Positions 41,679-51,400 of a stretch of DNA of 64,000 bases are shown one piece after another. Under the pieces are notes generated by a model, which was not told the DNA's origin, did not search any database, and was given only the letters and a program-made list of their open reading frames with translations. A program made the translations under genes and the position numbers. Source of the DNA: Melanopsichium pennsylvanicum (Eukaryota > Basidiomycota > Ustilaginomycetes > Ustilaginales); NCBI GenBank assembly GCA_900208305.1, contig OAPG01000021.1, forward strand, positions 248,001-312,000, written 5' to 3'. Position 1 is the stretch's first letter; every line of letters begins with the position of its first letter.

Positions 41679-43448
41679 TCAAGATTTTGGGGGGTTAAGA
41701 GGGGGGTGGGAGGGTGAGAGGGAAACAAGTTTTTGATCCAGAGTGAGAATGCGTTGGTGAGCAAGTGTACGCACTTTGAGTGGCAAATTCGACCAGTAAG
41801 TGTGTTCTGCAATGACGTCCATGCGCTGTAGATCTTGAAATTTTGTCAACAGTCGAGTGGCAAGCAATGGGTGCGCAGTTCGAATAGCAACCTCTATGTT
41901 TGTGTGAGATGATAAGATAGGTAACGTATGCATGTACGATATGGATTCACAAACGTGTTTCTCGAGCTGCGGTTTGAGATGTCGGTTGAGAAACGCTGGT
42001 GTCAACTCGGTCGCCGAGGAGAATGGTGGAATAGTGAGAGTGGATGTGGATGTGGATTTGGATGTGCATTTGGATTTGGATTTGGATTTGGACTTGGACT
42101 TGGACTTGGGAGGTGGAGAGAGCTGAAGCACGAGGATTGTTGCTCGATACAAGTTCTCGCCAGGTGCGCCAGTGTCTGTTTGAATGTCTGTTTTGGTGAG
42201 AGTTGGTGTGCGCTTGCGTTTGCGATTGCTATCACTTTGGTCAGCACCGTCGTCATTGTGATGGCGAGCATCATGCGTGATGTCGCCAGTCTTCGGAAGG
42301 ACGGCCTGATCATTTGGATGCTCGCTTATCTGATCTTGTCTCTTTTGCCGATCCAAAGACAGCTCTTTCATCGCAACCCATCTTGCCCAGCTGATACATC
42401 GTATCGAATCTTGAGTTTCGTTGGACTTGTCATTTGCGTCTACACGGCTGGCGAGATCCCACTGATACTTGCGACAAAGCGATTCAACGAGCTCCTGAGG
42501 GTGTAATAGAACGAAACCTCTGCCAGAGATCCATTTGTCCTCTAGTGACAGGACAGAAGGCACAGGGGACGTGTCTGACATAAGATGACAGTCGACAAAG
42601 CTTGGTTCCATTACATTGAGCACGGTAGCATTGTTGCCATGCTTTGTAATGTTGCGAATCAGACCAGCGATGTAAGTTGCGGCCTGACTTCTGGATCGGA
42701 TCCCGGGTGGTACCGACTCGAAGTAGACAAGACGGGGAGCCAACACATTTATCAGCGAATCCTTTTGCGTACTTGATCTGGTAGCCATTTGAAGCGAATG
42801 CAAGACACTGCAGTAGGCGGTATTCCATTCGAGCGAGAAAGTTTGGTCGTGCAAAGTGAACCATCCAGCGGCTGGACCGTCTTTCAATGCGTGCAGAGCA
42901 TGTGAGAGGGAAGCGATGGATTTGCATCGTGTTGTAAGACCAGGTAAAAGGGTCAAAAGGCGAGCAAGGTGGATATTCGGTCCTTTTTCGTTTTCCTTGT
43001 GTCTCGTCTCTTCTTTGCTGCCGGCCTTGCTGTGATCAATGGCCGAAATGACATTGGCGATTAGATCGATACAAGGGCTGTTGCTCTTAGCTTGTCGTTG
43101 CTCAAAGGCAGCGAGAGCTAGGGAAAGAGGGGAAAGCTTGAGGAAGATAAATTCGACGAGGCGCTCTAACTTGGCAGCTTCGGCTGAGATTGGTGTTGGA
43201 TGCGCTGCAGCGTGATGGTGGGTTGAAATACTTACGCTGCTTGCAGAGGTGCTTTGAGCGTCTTGGTCTTGCTTATTGGCCGAGTCAGATGCTGAAGTAA
43301 CTGTGATTGAGTCTCGCTGTCTCGATAGGTGTTGAGGTATGGCTGCGTGAGTGACATCATGGGTATTGACAGCAGATGGGGAAGCAGTCTTAGCGGGTGG
43401 GGCACGACTCGGATGGGCTCGTTTCTGGAGCTTACGAGGCAGGAACAT
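41679..43448 (-). CDS. unrecognised 589-aa protein
   Basis: An uninterrupted frame from ATG 43448; I do not recognise the family. The N-terminal 90 residues are basic and Ser/Ala-rich (MFLPRKLQKRAHPSRAPP…). A mostly helical region follows (~90–200, SAEAAKLERLVEFIFLKLSPLSLALAAF; IHLARLLTLLPGLTTRCKSIASLSHALHAL). The central part has mixed strands, then an acidic/His-rich linker and a Lys-Ser repeat (about eight KS pairs, from a GGATTT-like hexamer repeat at ~42040–42110). The last 110 residues are again ordered (TPAFLNRHLKPQLEKHV; VIAEHTYWSNLPLKVRTLAHQ). No catalytic motif, signal peptide or membrane helix is evident. The length and composition of the frame support a real gene. Confidence 0.65.
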   Translation of the reverse strand: MFLPRKLQKRAHPSRAPPAKTASPSAVNTHDVTHAAIPQHLSRQRDSITVTSASDSANKQDQDAQSTSASSVSISTHHHAAAHPTPISAEAAKLERLVEFIFLKLSPLSLALAAFEQRQAKSNSPCIDLIANVISAIDHSKAGSKEETRHKENEKGPNIHLARLLTLLPGLTTRCKSIASLSHALHALKDGPAAGWFTLHDQTFSLEWNTAYCSVLHSLQMATRSSTQKDSLINVLAPRLVYFESVPPGIRSRSQAATYIAGLIRNITKHGNNATVLNVMEPSFVDCHLMSDTSPVPSVLSLEDKWISGRGFVLLHPQELVESLCRKYQWDLASRVDANDKSNETQDSIRCISWARWVAMKELSLDRQKRQDQISEHPNDQAVLPKTGDITHDARHHNDDGADQSDSNRKRKRTPTLTKTDIQTDTGAPGENLYRATILVLQLSPPPKSKSKSKSKSKSKCTSKSTSTSTLTIPPFSSATELTPAFLNRHLKPQLEKHVCESISYMHTLPILSSHTNIEVAIRTAHPLLATRLLTKFQDLQRMDVIAEHTYWSNLPLKVRTLAHQRILTLDQKLVSLSPSHPPLNPPKS

Positions 43449-43718
43449 TTCTCCGACTTGAGATGTCTGTTTTGAGATGAAGCTTTACATAGCTGATGAT
43501 TTTGAAGCTCAGGTCGGTGCCCTATGTTGATGGGGTGTTGTTGGATCGGAGTGCCATGTTGAAATCAAGAGGTAATGGAACAGAAAGAAGGGTGCACATA
43601 GTGTCGTCCTAAAAAGAAATAGCCTTTAAAATCGTTGAGCAAAAAAAGGGTCCAAGAAAAAGAAAAAAAAAAAAGTGTTGTTGTGGAGGTATTCGCTAAG
43701 GTCGGCGCACATGCCTGA

Positions 43719-45629
43719 ATGAAGCCAACGTTGTACCAGCTGGCTTCTTGCTCTCTTTCTTTCCTACGACCATCATCTCGCCAATATAATCAAGCTGCCG
43801 CCATGACAGCATCTAAGTTACCCCGTGAGGAATTCCGCAACCCGTGCCCACATCTCAATATCCTTGCTGCCAAGGAAGCGGTCGATTCACTTCTTTCCAA
43901 CGTGAATCAAGCCTTGAAGGAGTACGGCGAACCTACGCAGCAAGACCGCCAAATCGTTAATCTTGCATTTTGCGACATACAACATCAACTCATCCACCAA
44001 AGTAATTTGACGCTGCCACGCTTAGTCGAAGCCAGAATTCGGCTCGCTATTAAGGCGAGCTTGGACACCCACTGCCTCACCGCCTTTCCTTACAAAGAGG
44101 CAATTAGAGAAGCCCAGCATCAGCAGCGAACACTCATCGAGAACAGTGACTGTGATGATCGACGCAAAATCGTCAATTGCTACCCACTCTTAGGCATGGT
44201 TTTCAGCGTCAAAGATTGTATCCATGTTCAAGGTTATCCGACCACCTTGGGCTGCTCACTGAGAGCAAGTCACAAAGAGGCTGTAACAGCGGATATAGTT
44301 ACAAAGTTGCGGGATGCAGGTGCGATCATGATCGCCAAAACAACAGCACCTCAGCTCATGATGTCCAACACGACTGAGTCGCCTCTCTGGGGCACAACAC
44401 GTGGCGCTGTCCGATCAGCACAGCAAGATGGCCAAGACTTTCAAGTCGGTGGTAGTTCAGGCGGCGAAGCGGCATTGGTCAAGCTGGGCGGAAGCCAACT
44501 TGGTGTCGGTACAGATATGGGCGGTTCTGTTCGTCAGCCTGCTTGCCTCAACGAGCTCTACGGTTACAAATTCACCTCGACGCCAGATAGTTTCAGGTGG
44601 CAGCTCCCTCACGACTTCATGACGGGATTGCCTCACACCAAGGTTCCGGCCACTGCCCCTGGCCTCCTTGCGCGCGACATCCTGACATTGAAGACGGCTG
44701 CCGATACTCTTTATAAGCACTACTATAGCAATGTCAGAGAGCTCAATGAGGAGGAACACCGGAGGGACCATCGTGATGCAAGATGGGAGACACCAGAATC
44801 AGAAGATCTAGGAAACAATCCTCGGATCGTGTACACGACACAGCAGAGCTCTCCGGAAGTGCAGAAACTTATCCGTTGGCTCATCACCACGTTGGAGGGC
44901 GGAGATAAGTTGTTAAGACCGAGGAGATGCAAGGAGCTTGGAGATGTTGATGTAAAAGCGTGGGGTGAGGCATGGCTGGATCATGCTAAAGAGCATGGTT
45001 TTGATGATGCTCGTGCAATGCTTGCCGACGATCCACTCATCAAGCGCACCATGTTTGATGAATGCCGTCTGTCTACTTGGAAAGGTGTTGACAAAAAATC
45101 TTGGAAGGCCGATTCGAGCAAATTGAAAGATTTAAAGAAGAGCTTTGTTAGTCAAGCCGGTCTCTTTTCTGAGAATTCCAGCTCATCCGAAGACGAAGAG
45201 GAAAACGAGGAGGATGACAAAGATCAACATGCTGACTCGATGAGAAATGGATCAAAGAACAACGTCATTATCATCACCCCCACCTATGTTCTCGGTGGAC
45301 CTGTGCAAAATTCGTCCTTCATCTCGCTCGACGACGTTGGCGAGTCTGAAATCTGGTGTCAGATCTTTAACCTTCTGGATTTCCCTGCCTTGTCTATTCC
45401 GCTTGGTAAGCTACCTTGTGGAATGCGTGAAAAACTGAGGGAGGAAGCAGTTGGCTCACCTGAATGGTGCAGATATCTTGCAGGTAAAATCTCAGCAGAC
45501 TTGCTTGACAAGAGCGATCAAGACAGACTACCTGTATTGAGCGTGCAGTTTGCAACTGTTCCCGACAATCATGTTGCGATGTTGGATTACGCAAATCGGA
45601 TCTCGAAAATGTTTGCATATACACTGTGA
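43719..45629 (+). CDS. amidase-signature family enzyme
   Basis: Hydrolyses an amide, possibly a fatty-acid or other carboxylic amide; the substrate is unknown. The frame is 636 aa from ATG 43719 and uninterrupted. The Ser–cisSer–Lys triad is complete: Lys165 in FSVKDCIHVQG, Ser246 in VGGSSGGEAAL and Ser270 in GVGTDMGGSVRQPA. The first ~28 residues could be a mitochondrial or membrane targeting segment, and a second in-frame ATG at 43803 (MTASKLPREEF) is an alternative start. An acidic Ser/Glu/Asp insertion (residues ~485–505) lies on a predicted surface loop. The C-terminal part keeps the LDFPALSIPLG segment typical of fungal acetamidase/FAAH-like enzymes. Confidence 0.9.
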   Translation: MKPTLYQLASCSLSFLRPSSRQYNQAAAMTASKLPREEFRNPCPHLNILAAKEAVDSLLSNVNQALKEYGEPTQQDRQIVNLAFCDIQHQLIHQSNLTLPRLVEARIRLAIKASLDTHCLTAFPYKEAIREAQHQQRTLIENSDCDDRRKIVNCYPLLGMVFSVKDCIHVQGYPTTLGCSLRASHKEAVTADIVTKLRDAGAIMIAKTTAPQLMMSNTTESPLWGTTRGAVRSAQQDGQDFQVGGSSGGEAALVKLGGSQLGVGTDMGGSVRQPACLNELYGYKFTSTPDSFRWQLPHDFMTGLPHTKVPATAPGLLARDILTLKTAADTLYKHYYSNVRELNEEEHRRDHRDARWETPESEDLGNNPRIVYTTQQSSPEVQKLIRWLITTLEGGDKLLRPRRCKELGDVDVKAWGEAWLDHAKEHGFDDARAMLADDPLIKRTMFDECRLSTWKGVDKKSWKADSSKLKDLKKSFVSQAGLFSENSSSSEDEEENEEDDKDQHADSMRNGSKNNVIIITPTYVLGGPVQNSSFISLDDVGESEIWCQIFNLLDFPALSIPLGKLPCGMREKLREEAVGSPEWCRYLAGKISADLLDKSDQDRLPVLSVQFATVPDNHVAMLDYANRISKMFAYTL

Positions 45630-45993
45630 GCAATGTTTAATTTTGATGCTTTTGGTGTCTATACATTCTGGGTAAATCTATCAAGAATGCGAGGTTTTGG
45701 TATGGGAGTTGTTGAACCTCGTCGAGTAATTTTGTGTTGAAATCAGACTGTTATGGTGGTATTATACAACGTTCCAAGAGAAAGTGGGGATAAGTTGAAC
45801 CATGTTGAATGCAAATGCGAGAGAAAATTACTAATGAAAAAATGGGAAGAAAAAGGGGGGGTATAGCAAGGTGTTGCAAGTCTCGTCTCTTTGAAGTGGA
45901 TTTTAAGACTGGAACGGTCATGGTAATCAGCATTCACACCCGATTGTGGATTAACATCGACTAAGATTGGCCAAGTGTAATAAGGGATTGATT
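45630..45993. other. convergent 3' intergenic region
   Basis: 364 bp between the amidase (plus) and the dioxygenase (minus) stop codons. No gene is supported. Confidence 0.5.
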
Positions 45994-47238
45994 CTAATTT
46001 GCTTTGACTGAAGCGTGTTGGTTAGCAAAGTATTTGTTGTTGTTGTTGTTGTTGTTGTTTTTGGGCTTGACACGATCACCGTTATAGCCAAGCACTTTTT
46101 GACCTGCAATTTCCTCTACATCATGTACAGTTCCATCCTCGGCCTTCTTTGCATGTTGTTGACCGTAAGCTTTAACTCTCAACCTCTCCCAATCGCCAGC
46201 TGTGGGAACTTTTTCTCCCTTAACCTTAATGTTGTCCCAGAATCCTTCGCCATCTCTCTCGATCTTGTCTTGATACGCCTTCTTGACCACACTCGACTCG
46301 TTGACGAGAGGTTCGAGACTGACTTGATCGTTGAATAGAGCAAAGTAGAAGAGGCCCAATCTGGGATAGTGAGCCTGATCAGCAGGAGGTGCAACTACTC
46401 TATGAATTGTCTGTTTGAGGTAACCACCGGAGATAAAGTGCATAGCGTCACCAAGGTTGATGACCAAAGCGTTATCCCTATGTTTAACCAAACGCCATTG
46501 ATTATCGGGCATGAGAACTTCCAAGGAAGTGATAGGTTGAGACCAGAGAATAGAAACCGAATTGAAATCGGTATGACCCTGCAACCTAACGCCTCCCAAC
46601 TTTTCATCATCCGACTGATCAGGTGTATGGTACAATGCATACCTTAACAAATCCAAACCTTTCTTTTCAGGTTCCTTACTCAAGTTCCATAAATACGTAG
46701 CCGGAAGTTTGAGAACGAGTGAAAGAACCGAGAGAATCTTTCTCAAAATTACACCATGATTGAATCGAGCAAATTGCTCAATCTCATCCAACAAAGGTTG
46801 CAAACTTTCTGGGAAAAGCTGTCTTCGCTTTTCAAGGCTGAAACTTTGACTACCGAAATTGAGTTGTTCGATTCTGTCCTTGACTCCATTGAGCTTCCAA
46901 TGACCTTGTTCCTTGTAACCAACAAAGCTTCCAGTGGCGAGAATATCAGCCTTGTAGCGTGCCTTATCAGCATCACTTACACCATTGAAGGCGTATTGAG
47001 CAATAGCGAATTGTCGCAATACTTGATCCCAAGAAAGACCATGATTTTCGGCATAGATGAATCCATCGCGAGAGAAAGCCTCACCGACGGCCGAGACGAC
47101 AGATTGGGGAACTTGGGTGTAGTCCGAACCAGTGATCTGGTTAAGATCAAGTGTGGTCAAGGGGGCCCATTCGAGGTCGGATTCTGTAGTGGGCTTAGGT
47201 GGAACCCAGGGAGGGAGTTGTGGTGCGGGTGAAGGCAT
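45994..47238 (-). CDS. 2-oxoglutarate/Fe(II)-dependent dioxygenase, isopenicillin-N-synthase-like
   Basis: Soluble non-haem iron oxygenase; the substrate cannot be predicted from sequence. The frame is 414 aa from ATG 47238. The N-terminal DIOX_N-type part (DLNQITGSDY…FSRDGFIYAENHGLSWD) is followed by the double-stranded beta-helix. The iron ligands are His222 and Asp224 in LQGHTDFNSVSILW and His279 in TIHRVVAPP, with Arg293 in YPRLGLFYF as the 2-oxoglutarate contact. A run of eight Asn (poly-GTT on the plus strand) sits in the C-terminal tail, outside the fold. No clustered biosynthetic genes flank it, so a role in a secondary-metabolite cluster is not supported. Confidence 0.9.
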   Translation of the reverse strand: MPSPAPQLPPWVPPKPTTESDLEWAPLTTLDLNQITGSDYTQVPQSVVSAVGEAFSRDGFIYAENHGLSWDQVLRQFAIAQYAFNGVSDADKARYKADILATGSFVGYKEQGHWKLNGVKDRIEQLNFGSQSFSLEKRRQLFPESLQPLLDEIEQFARFNHGVILRKILSVLSLVLKLPATYLWNLSKEPEKKGLDLLRYALYHTPDQSDDEKLGGVRLQGHTDFNSVSILWSQPITSLEVLMPDNQWRLVKHRDNALVINLGDAMHFISGGYLKQTIHRVVAPPADQAHYPRLGLFYFALFNDQVSLEPLVNESSVVKKAYQDKIERDGEGFWDNIKVKGEKVPTAGDWERLRVKAYGQQHAKKAEDGTVHDVEEIAGQKVLGYNGDRVKPKNNNNNNNNKYFANQHASVKAN

Positions 47239-48417
47239 GATTGTGAAGCGATCTGAAAAGGGTGGGGCTCAAGCACGCAAGCTTGAACGATGCGAGTGGC
47301 TCCAAAAAGGGATTTGTGATGAGAGTAGTAGTATAATGTGGTTGTGTAGAGTGTACGCAAAGGTTCACTTGTGTAATGATGGAGTTTGGATAGGAGGAGA
47401 GAAAGAGAAGAAGGGAGTATGTTATATGATCCCCAGAGGCTCGGCTCAGAGGTTGGGCAACGACGCTCAAGCCACGATGAAGGACAATCCAGAAGGAGAC
47501 AGAAGATTGCGACAGCAAACAAGTGAGATTTTGTCAAGGTCGATTCAGACAAGACGCCAGCATGGGTGAATGTGAGCACATCGGCCACCATGCCACCGAC
47601 GTTTTGGCAGAAAGCGAGCAACAGGCCAAGGGTAGAATGAGGATGGATGACGAGCTCAAGTCGCGTGGCAGACGGTAGCAAGACATTTTCAACGTTAGTA
47701 TTCGTACATTCTTGTGTCATTATTCAAGCACACCATACAAGACGAATGGAAAACAAAAGTCAAGTTTGACAGTTGGGCATGAGTTGGATGACGTGGGGAA
47801 GGAGAAGAACGGAGTGAACCAATTTTGCCAAAAAAGAAACAGACGGCGATTTAGCTTATGCAATTAGAATGCTATTAATAAAATCAATTAAAGGTAACAA
47901 CAAAAAGAGTGTTGAAAAACTAAAAACTTGAATTACACAAATAGAAATGAGGCGCAATCTGACGTGCTCATCAAAATCAAAGCACGCCATAATATCTCGA
48001 CTTTACTCCTCCTTTCCCGCCTGCTCCAGTCCGTCAACGTGCAACGCCCACCATGACCACGTTTTCAACGTTTCAATCACCTCTGCCACTGACTCTTCTC
48101 CAGTCTCACATTCTTTCCCCCCCCCCCGATCAATCTCTAAATGTATCATAATCCAAACAATACTCAAAGAGAAACAAACAATCATGACCCTACGTTTCAC
48201 ATTCCAAAGCTTACACAAAAACAGAGTGAGATGAGATACAAAACTTAGCAGACAGACAATTATCATGCAAGACCGAAACTAGAATCCAATTTTTACAACA
48301 TGAAGCATTGTTTACGCTACTTTAATACCACATAAGAATGGGAACGGATAAATGTATATCGAATTGTTGATCTTGACAGGGTATCCAACAGCAAGCAGTT
48401 TTTAGATTGCTTTTGGC
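47239..48417. other. intergenic region between the dioxygenase and the Sec14–Iml2 gene
   Basis: 1.18 kb containing the dioxygenase promoter and the 3' end of the Sec14–Iml2 gene. A run of about 10 C lies at ~48117–48127, and A-rich patches lie near 47870–47945. Overlapping open frames on both strands have no recognisable domain. Confidence 0.45.
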
Positions 48418-51400
48418 TCATCGCCTTCGCGAGTAATCCGTAACATGTGACCTGCCCGTGTCAGCCCTGGGTCGACCATTTCCGTTGCCCCTGTAGCCTT
48501 CTTCGGCGTCGTGTGTGTTGCTCTTGACGCTACCCCTGCCACTCCTGCTCGACATCGACGTGCCTCGCGACGTCATGCTTCGGCTTGTCGACGAAGCGAG
48601 CGAATTGCTCCTCGTGCTCTTGGATGCGATGCTCTGCGAAGCCAACGATCCCTCGGCACCGTGGAAGAAGCTGCTCCTGCTCCGCGACTTCTGGATCCTC
48701 ATGGTCTCCATAGCCGCGTGCGCACGAACCTGGCACATATTGCTCAGAAGGTAGTTGGCCTTGCTTCCACCTCCAATCAGTCCCTTACCCTTGGCCTCGA
48801 GAGGCTTACCCGAAAGCACCTTTCGGAACTCTGTCTTGGCCGCCTCGTCCTGGCCCATGCAGCCGCGAAGTCGGCCCAACTCGTAGTGAGCAAAGTAGAC
48901 CAGGTATCGGTCCACCGCGTCGAGCTTCGATCCGTGCTCAAACACCTTGTTGAATGACTGTACAGCGTCAGCCTGGATCTCCTCGATCGGTCCAACCGTG
49001 TCCTCGGCAGGCAAACGAACCAGCGTCTGAGGCTCTGGGTATGCCACGAACCTAAGCGCAACACCGCGAAGGAAGAACGCCAAACAGTACGCGGACCAGT
49101 ACTCGTTCTCGCCAGTGCCGTAGCTCTTGGGGTTGTGGTAGCTCTCTAACTCATCGATGAACTCGTCGATCCTCGTCAGCGTGTTCTCAACAAGCAAAAA
49201 CACGGGAGTCTGCCCGATACAGTGCCACAAATACGAAAACTCGAGACCGGGCAAAGCCAATCGGTTTTGCTGAGCAATGTACTTCTTAGCCTTCAACGCC
49301 ACGAAGCGCTCAAATGGAATCTGACGACCTGCGACCTTCTTGGTGAGCTTGCCAACCGTGCGCATGATGGTGGCACTCTTGGCTCGGTCGTCCATACCCG
49401 TCTCATAAAGCATGACCGCCTTGGCATACTGGTAGATAGCCTTTGACCAGTTCGACTCGCGCGACAGAACGTCGTAGCACTCGTATGCACGCGCAAAGTC
49501 ACATGTGCAGAGATAGGTGAGCGAAAGATCCCAGAAGCAGAGATGGTGGAGCTGCTTGAACTCGCGCTGCGACTCGATGGCGTTGCGGTAGTACTCGATC
49601 GCCTTCTCGGGCAGCGCTTGTGCGGCGTAGAGACGCGCAGACCAGAACAGGTAGAAGATGCCGTTGGGGAACCGAACCAAATTCCAAGAGAGCACCTTGT
49701 CGGCAAACTCAAAATCGAGTTCGGTGACGGGAATGTAGGAAGAGATCCAGAGGTGGTACATGAGAATGACAATATCGCACAGAGGTCGTCGAACACCTTC
49801 CTCATCAGCAGAGATGGTGGGGAGAGGTTTGCTCTTGCTCCAACCACCGGCTCGGGCGAAGAGGTCAAGCGAGAACTTGCGATCACCAACGAATCCGAAT
49901 CCTTCCATGATCTTGAGCGTTTTTGTGGGCAACATGGACAGCACGAGCGAGCACACGGCGTTACCGAGGTAGACACCGGAACGGAAGTCCTGGTCGAGGT
50001 GGACAGCGTTGGACCTCTTGCCCGAAACCTCGGCCTCCTCGGCTTCGGCATCGACAGCCTCGACGAACTTGAAGAGCTCGCGAACCTGGAAGTAGGCAGC
50101 ACGCAGACCAAGAGCCTGTCGCACAAATCCAATGCTGTCGCCCGAGTAAAAAATGCCGAGCACCGACTTTAACAACTGCGATTCGGCAAAGACGAGCTCA
50201 GCGTGGAGCTGAACCAGGCTCATCGATCGGTAATTGCCCATCTTGCCGCCGCCAATGAGCTTGCCGATGGCGCCCTGCTTCTTGCGCAAGAAACCGGCAA
50301 TCTTCATCGAGTGCTGACAGCAGAGGATCGCAGTCTCGAAATCAGCAGGCTCGAAAGTCATGATGGACTTTACCGAGTTGATGAGAGCCATACCTTCGGC
50401 CTTGTAGAGACGCGTTCCGGCACCCTGGATACAGAGATCTTCAGCCTCACGCATGCGCGAGTTGAGGAAAAGAGCCATAGCCTCGCGCACGGTGGCGAGG
50501 TCCTCGCGGCAGTCGTTGTCGTCGATGCGACAGTCGGAAGCAGAGATCTTGTGCTGCATGTAGTCGGGACGGACGGCAGTCTCGGGGGTGATGGACTCAT
50601 CCGAGTACGCCGACATCTGGTCGTCGTCGGGGCTCTCCCCCTCGTCAAACTCATCATCCTCATCGGGGTAGTGGTCGACTGTGCGAGGCTGCTGGCGCTG
50701 ACCAGGACGAGCGACACCATGATCTTCCACGTCGTCCTCCTCATCTTCTTCCTCGAGCTCCTCATCGCGAGCGGAACGATCGTTGCTGTCAACAGCAGCG
50801 CCGTTGTTGCGATTGCCACCACGAAGGTAGCTGAGACCAGCAGCGGCAGCACCACCAACACCTGCAGCAACACCAGCGACGGCACCGACGGCGGCACCAG
50901 TGTAGCTCTGAGGCTTTTGCTCGTCATCCTCGGGCTCTGGCTCCGGCTCTGGATCTACTGCCTTCTTGGTGGGCTTGCGAGCCAGCGACTTGTTGTTCGA
51001 AGCAGAACGCTTGACTGGAGCCGGCTCGGGCTCAGGCTCGGACTCGGGGTCCTCGAAGCCTTCGTCCTCTGACTCTTCGGGCTCGGGCTCGGGCTCAGGC
51101 TCGCGCTTCTTCTTGCTCTTGGCCCTCTTGGCACCGGCAGCGGCACCAGCAGCTACGCCTGCAGCAGCGGCCTCGCCCTTCTTGGACTTCTTGTCGCCAG
51201 ACTTGGTAGAGGCAGCATTGGTGGCTTTGCCGCCCTTTCCGCCGCCGTACGACTTTTTGATGGTACCGTCCGTACAGATTTCGGCGAGCTTCTGATGTCC
51301 GAAGGAATCCTCGAGGGTATCCTCGTTGTGCTCCTTGAGCCATTTAATGAGAGCACCGTAGTTATGACGGTTGTTGACGACCTGAGTGATGCTCTTTCCG

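Noticed and set aside
45994..47238. Dioxygenase as part of a penicillin-like secondary-metabolite cluster
   Set aside because: Neighbours are urease, an amidase and a lipid-transfer protein; no synthetase, transporter or cluster regulator is adjacent.
49543..51072. Long plus-strand frames (209 and 289 codons) opposite the Sec14–Iml2 gene
   Set aside because: Complementary shadows of a codon-biased gene; no recognisable domain and no start context.
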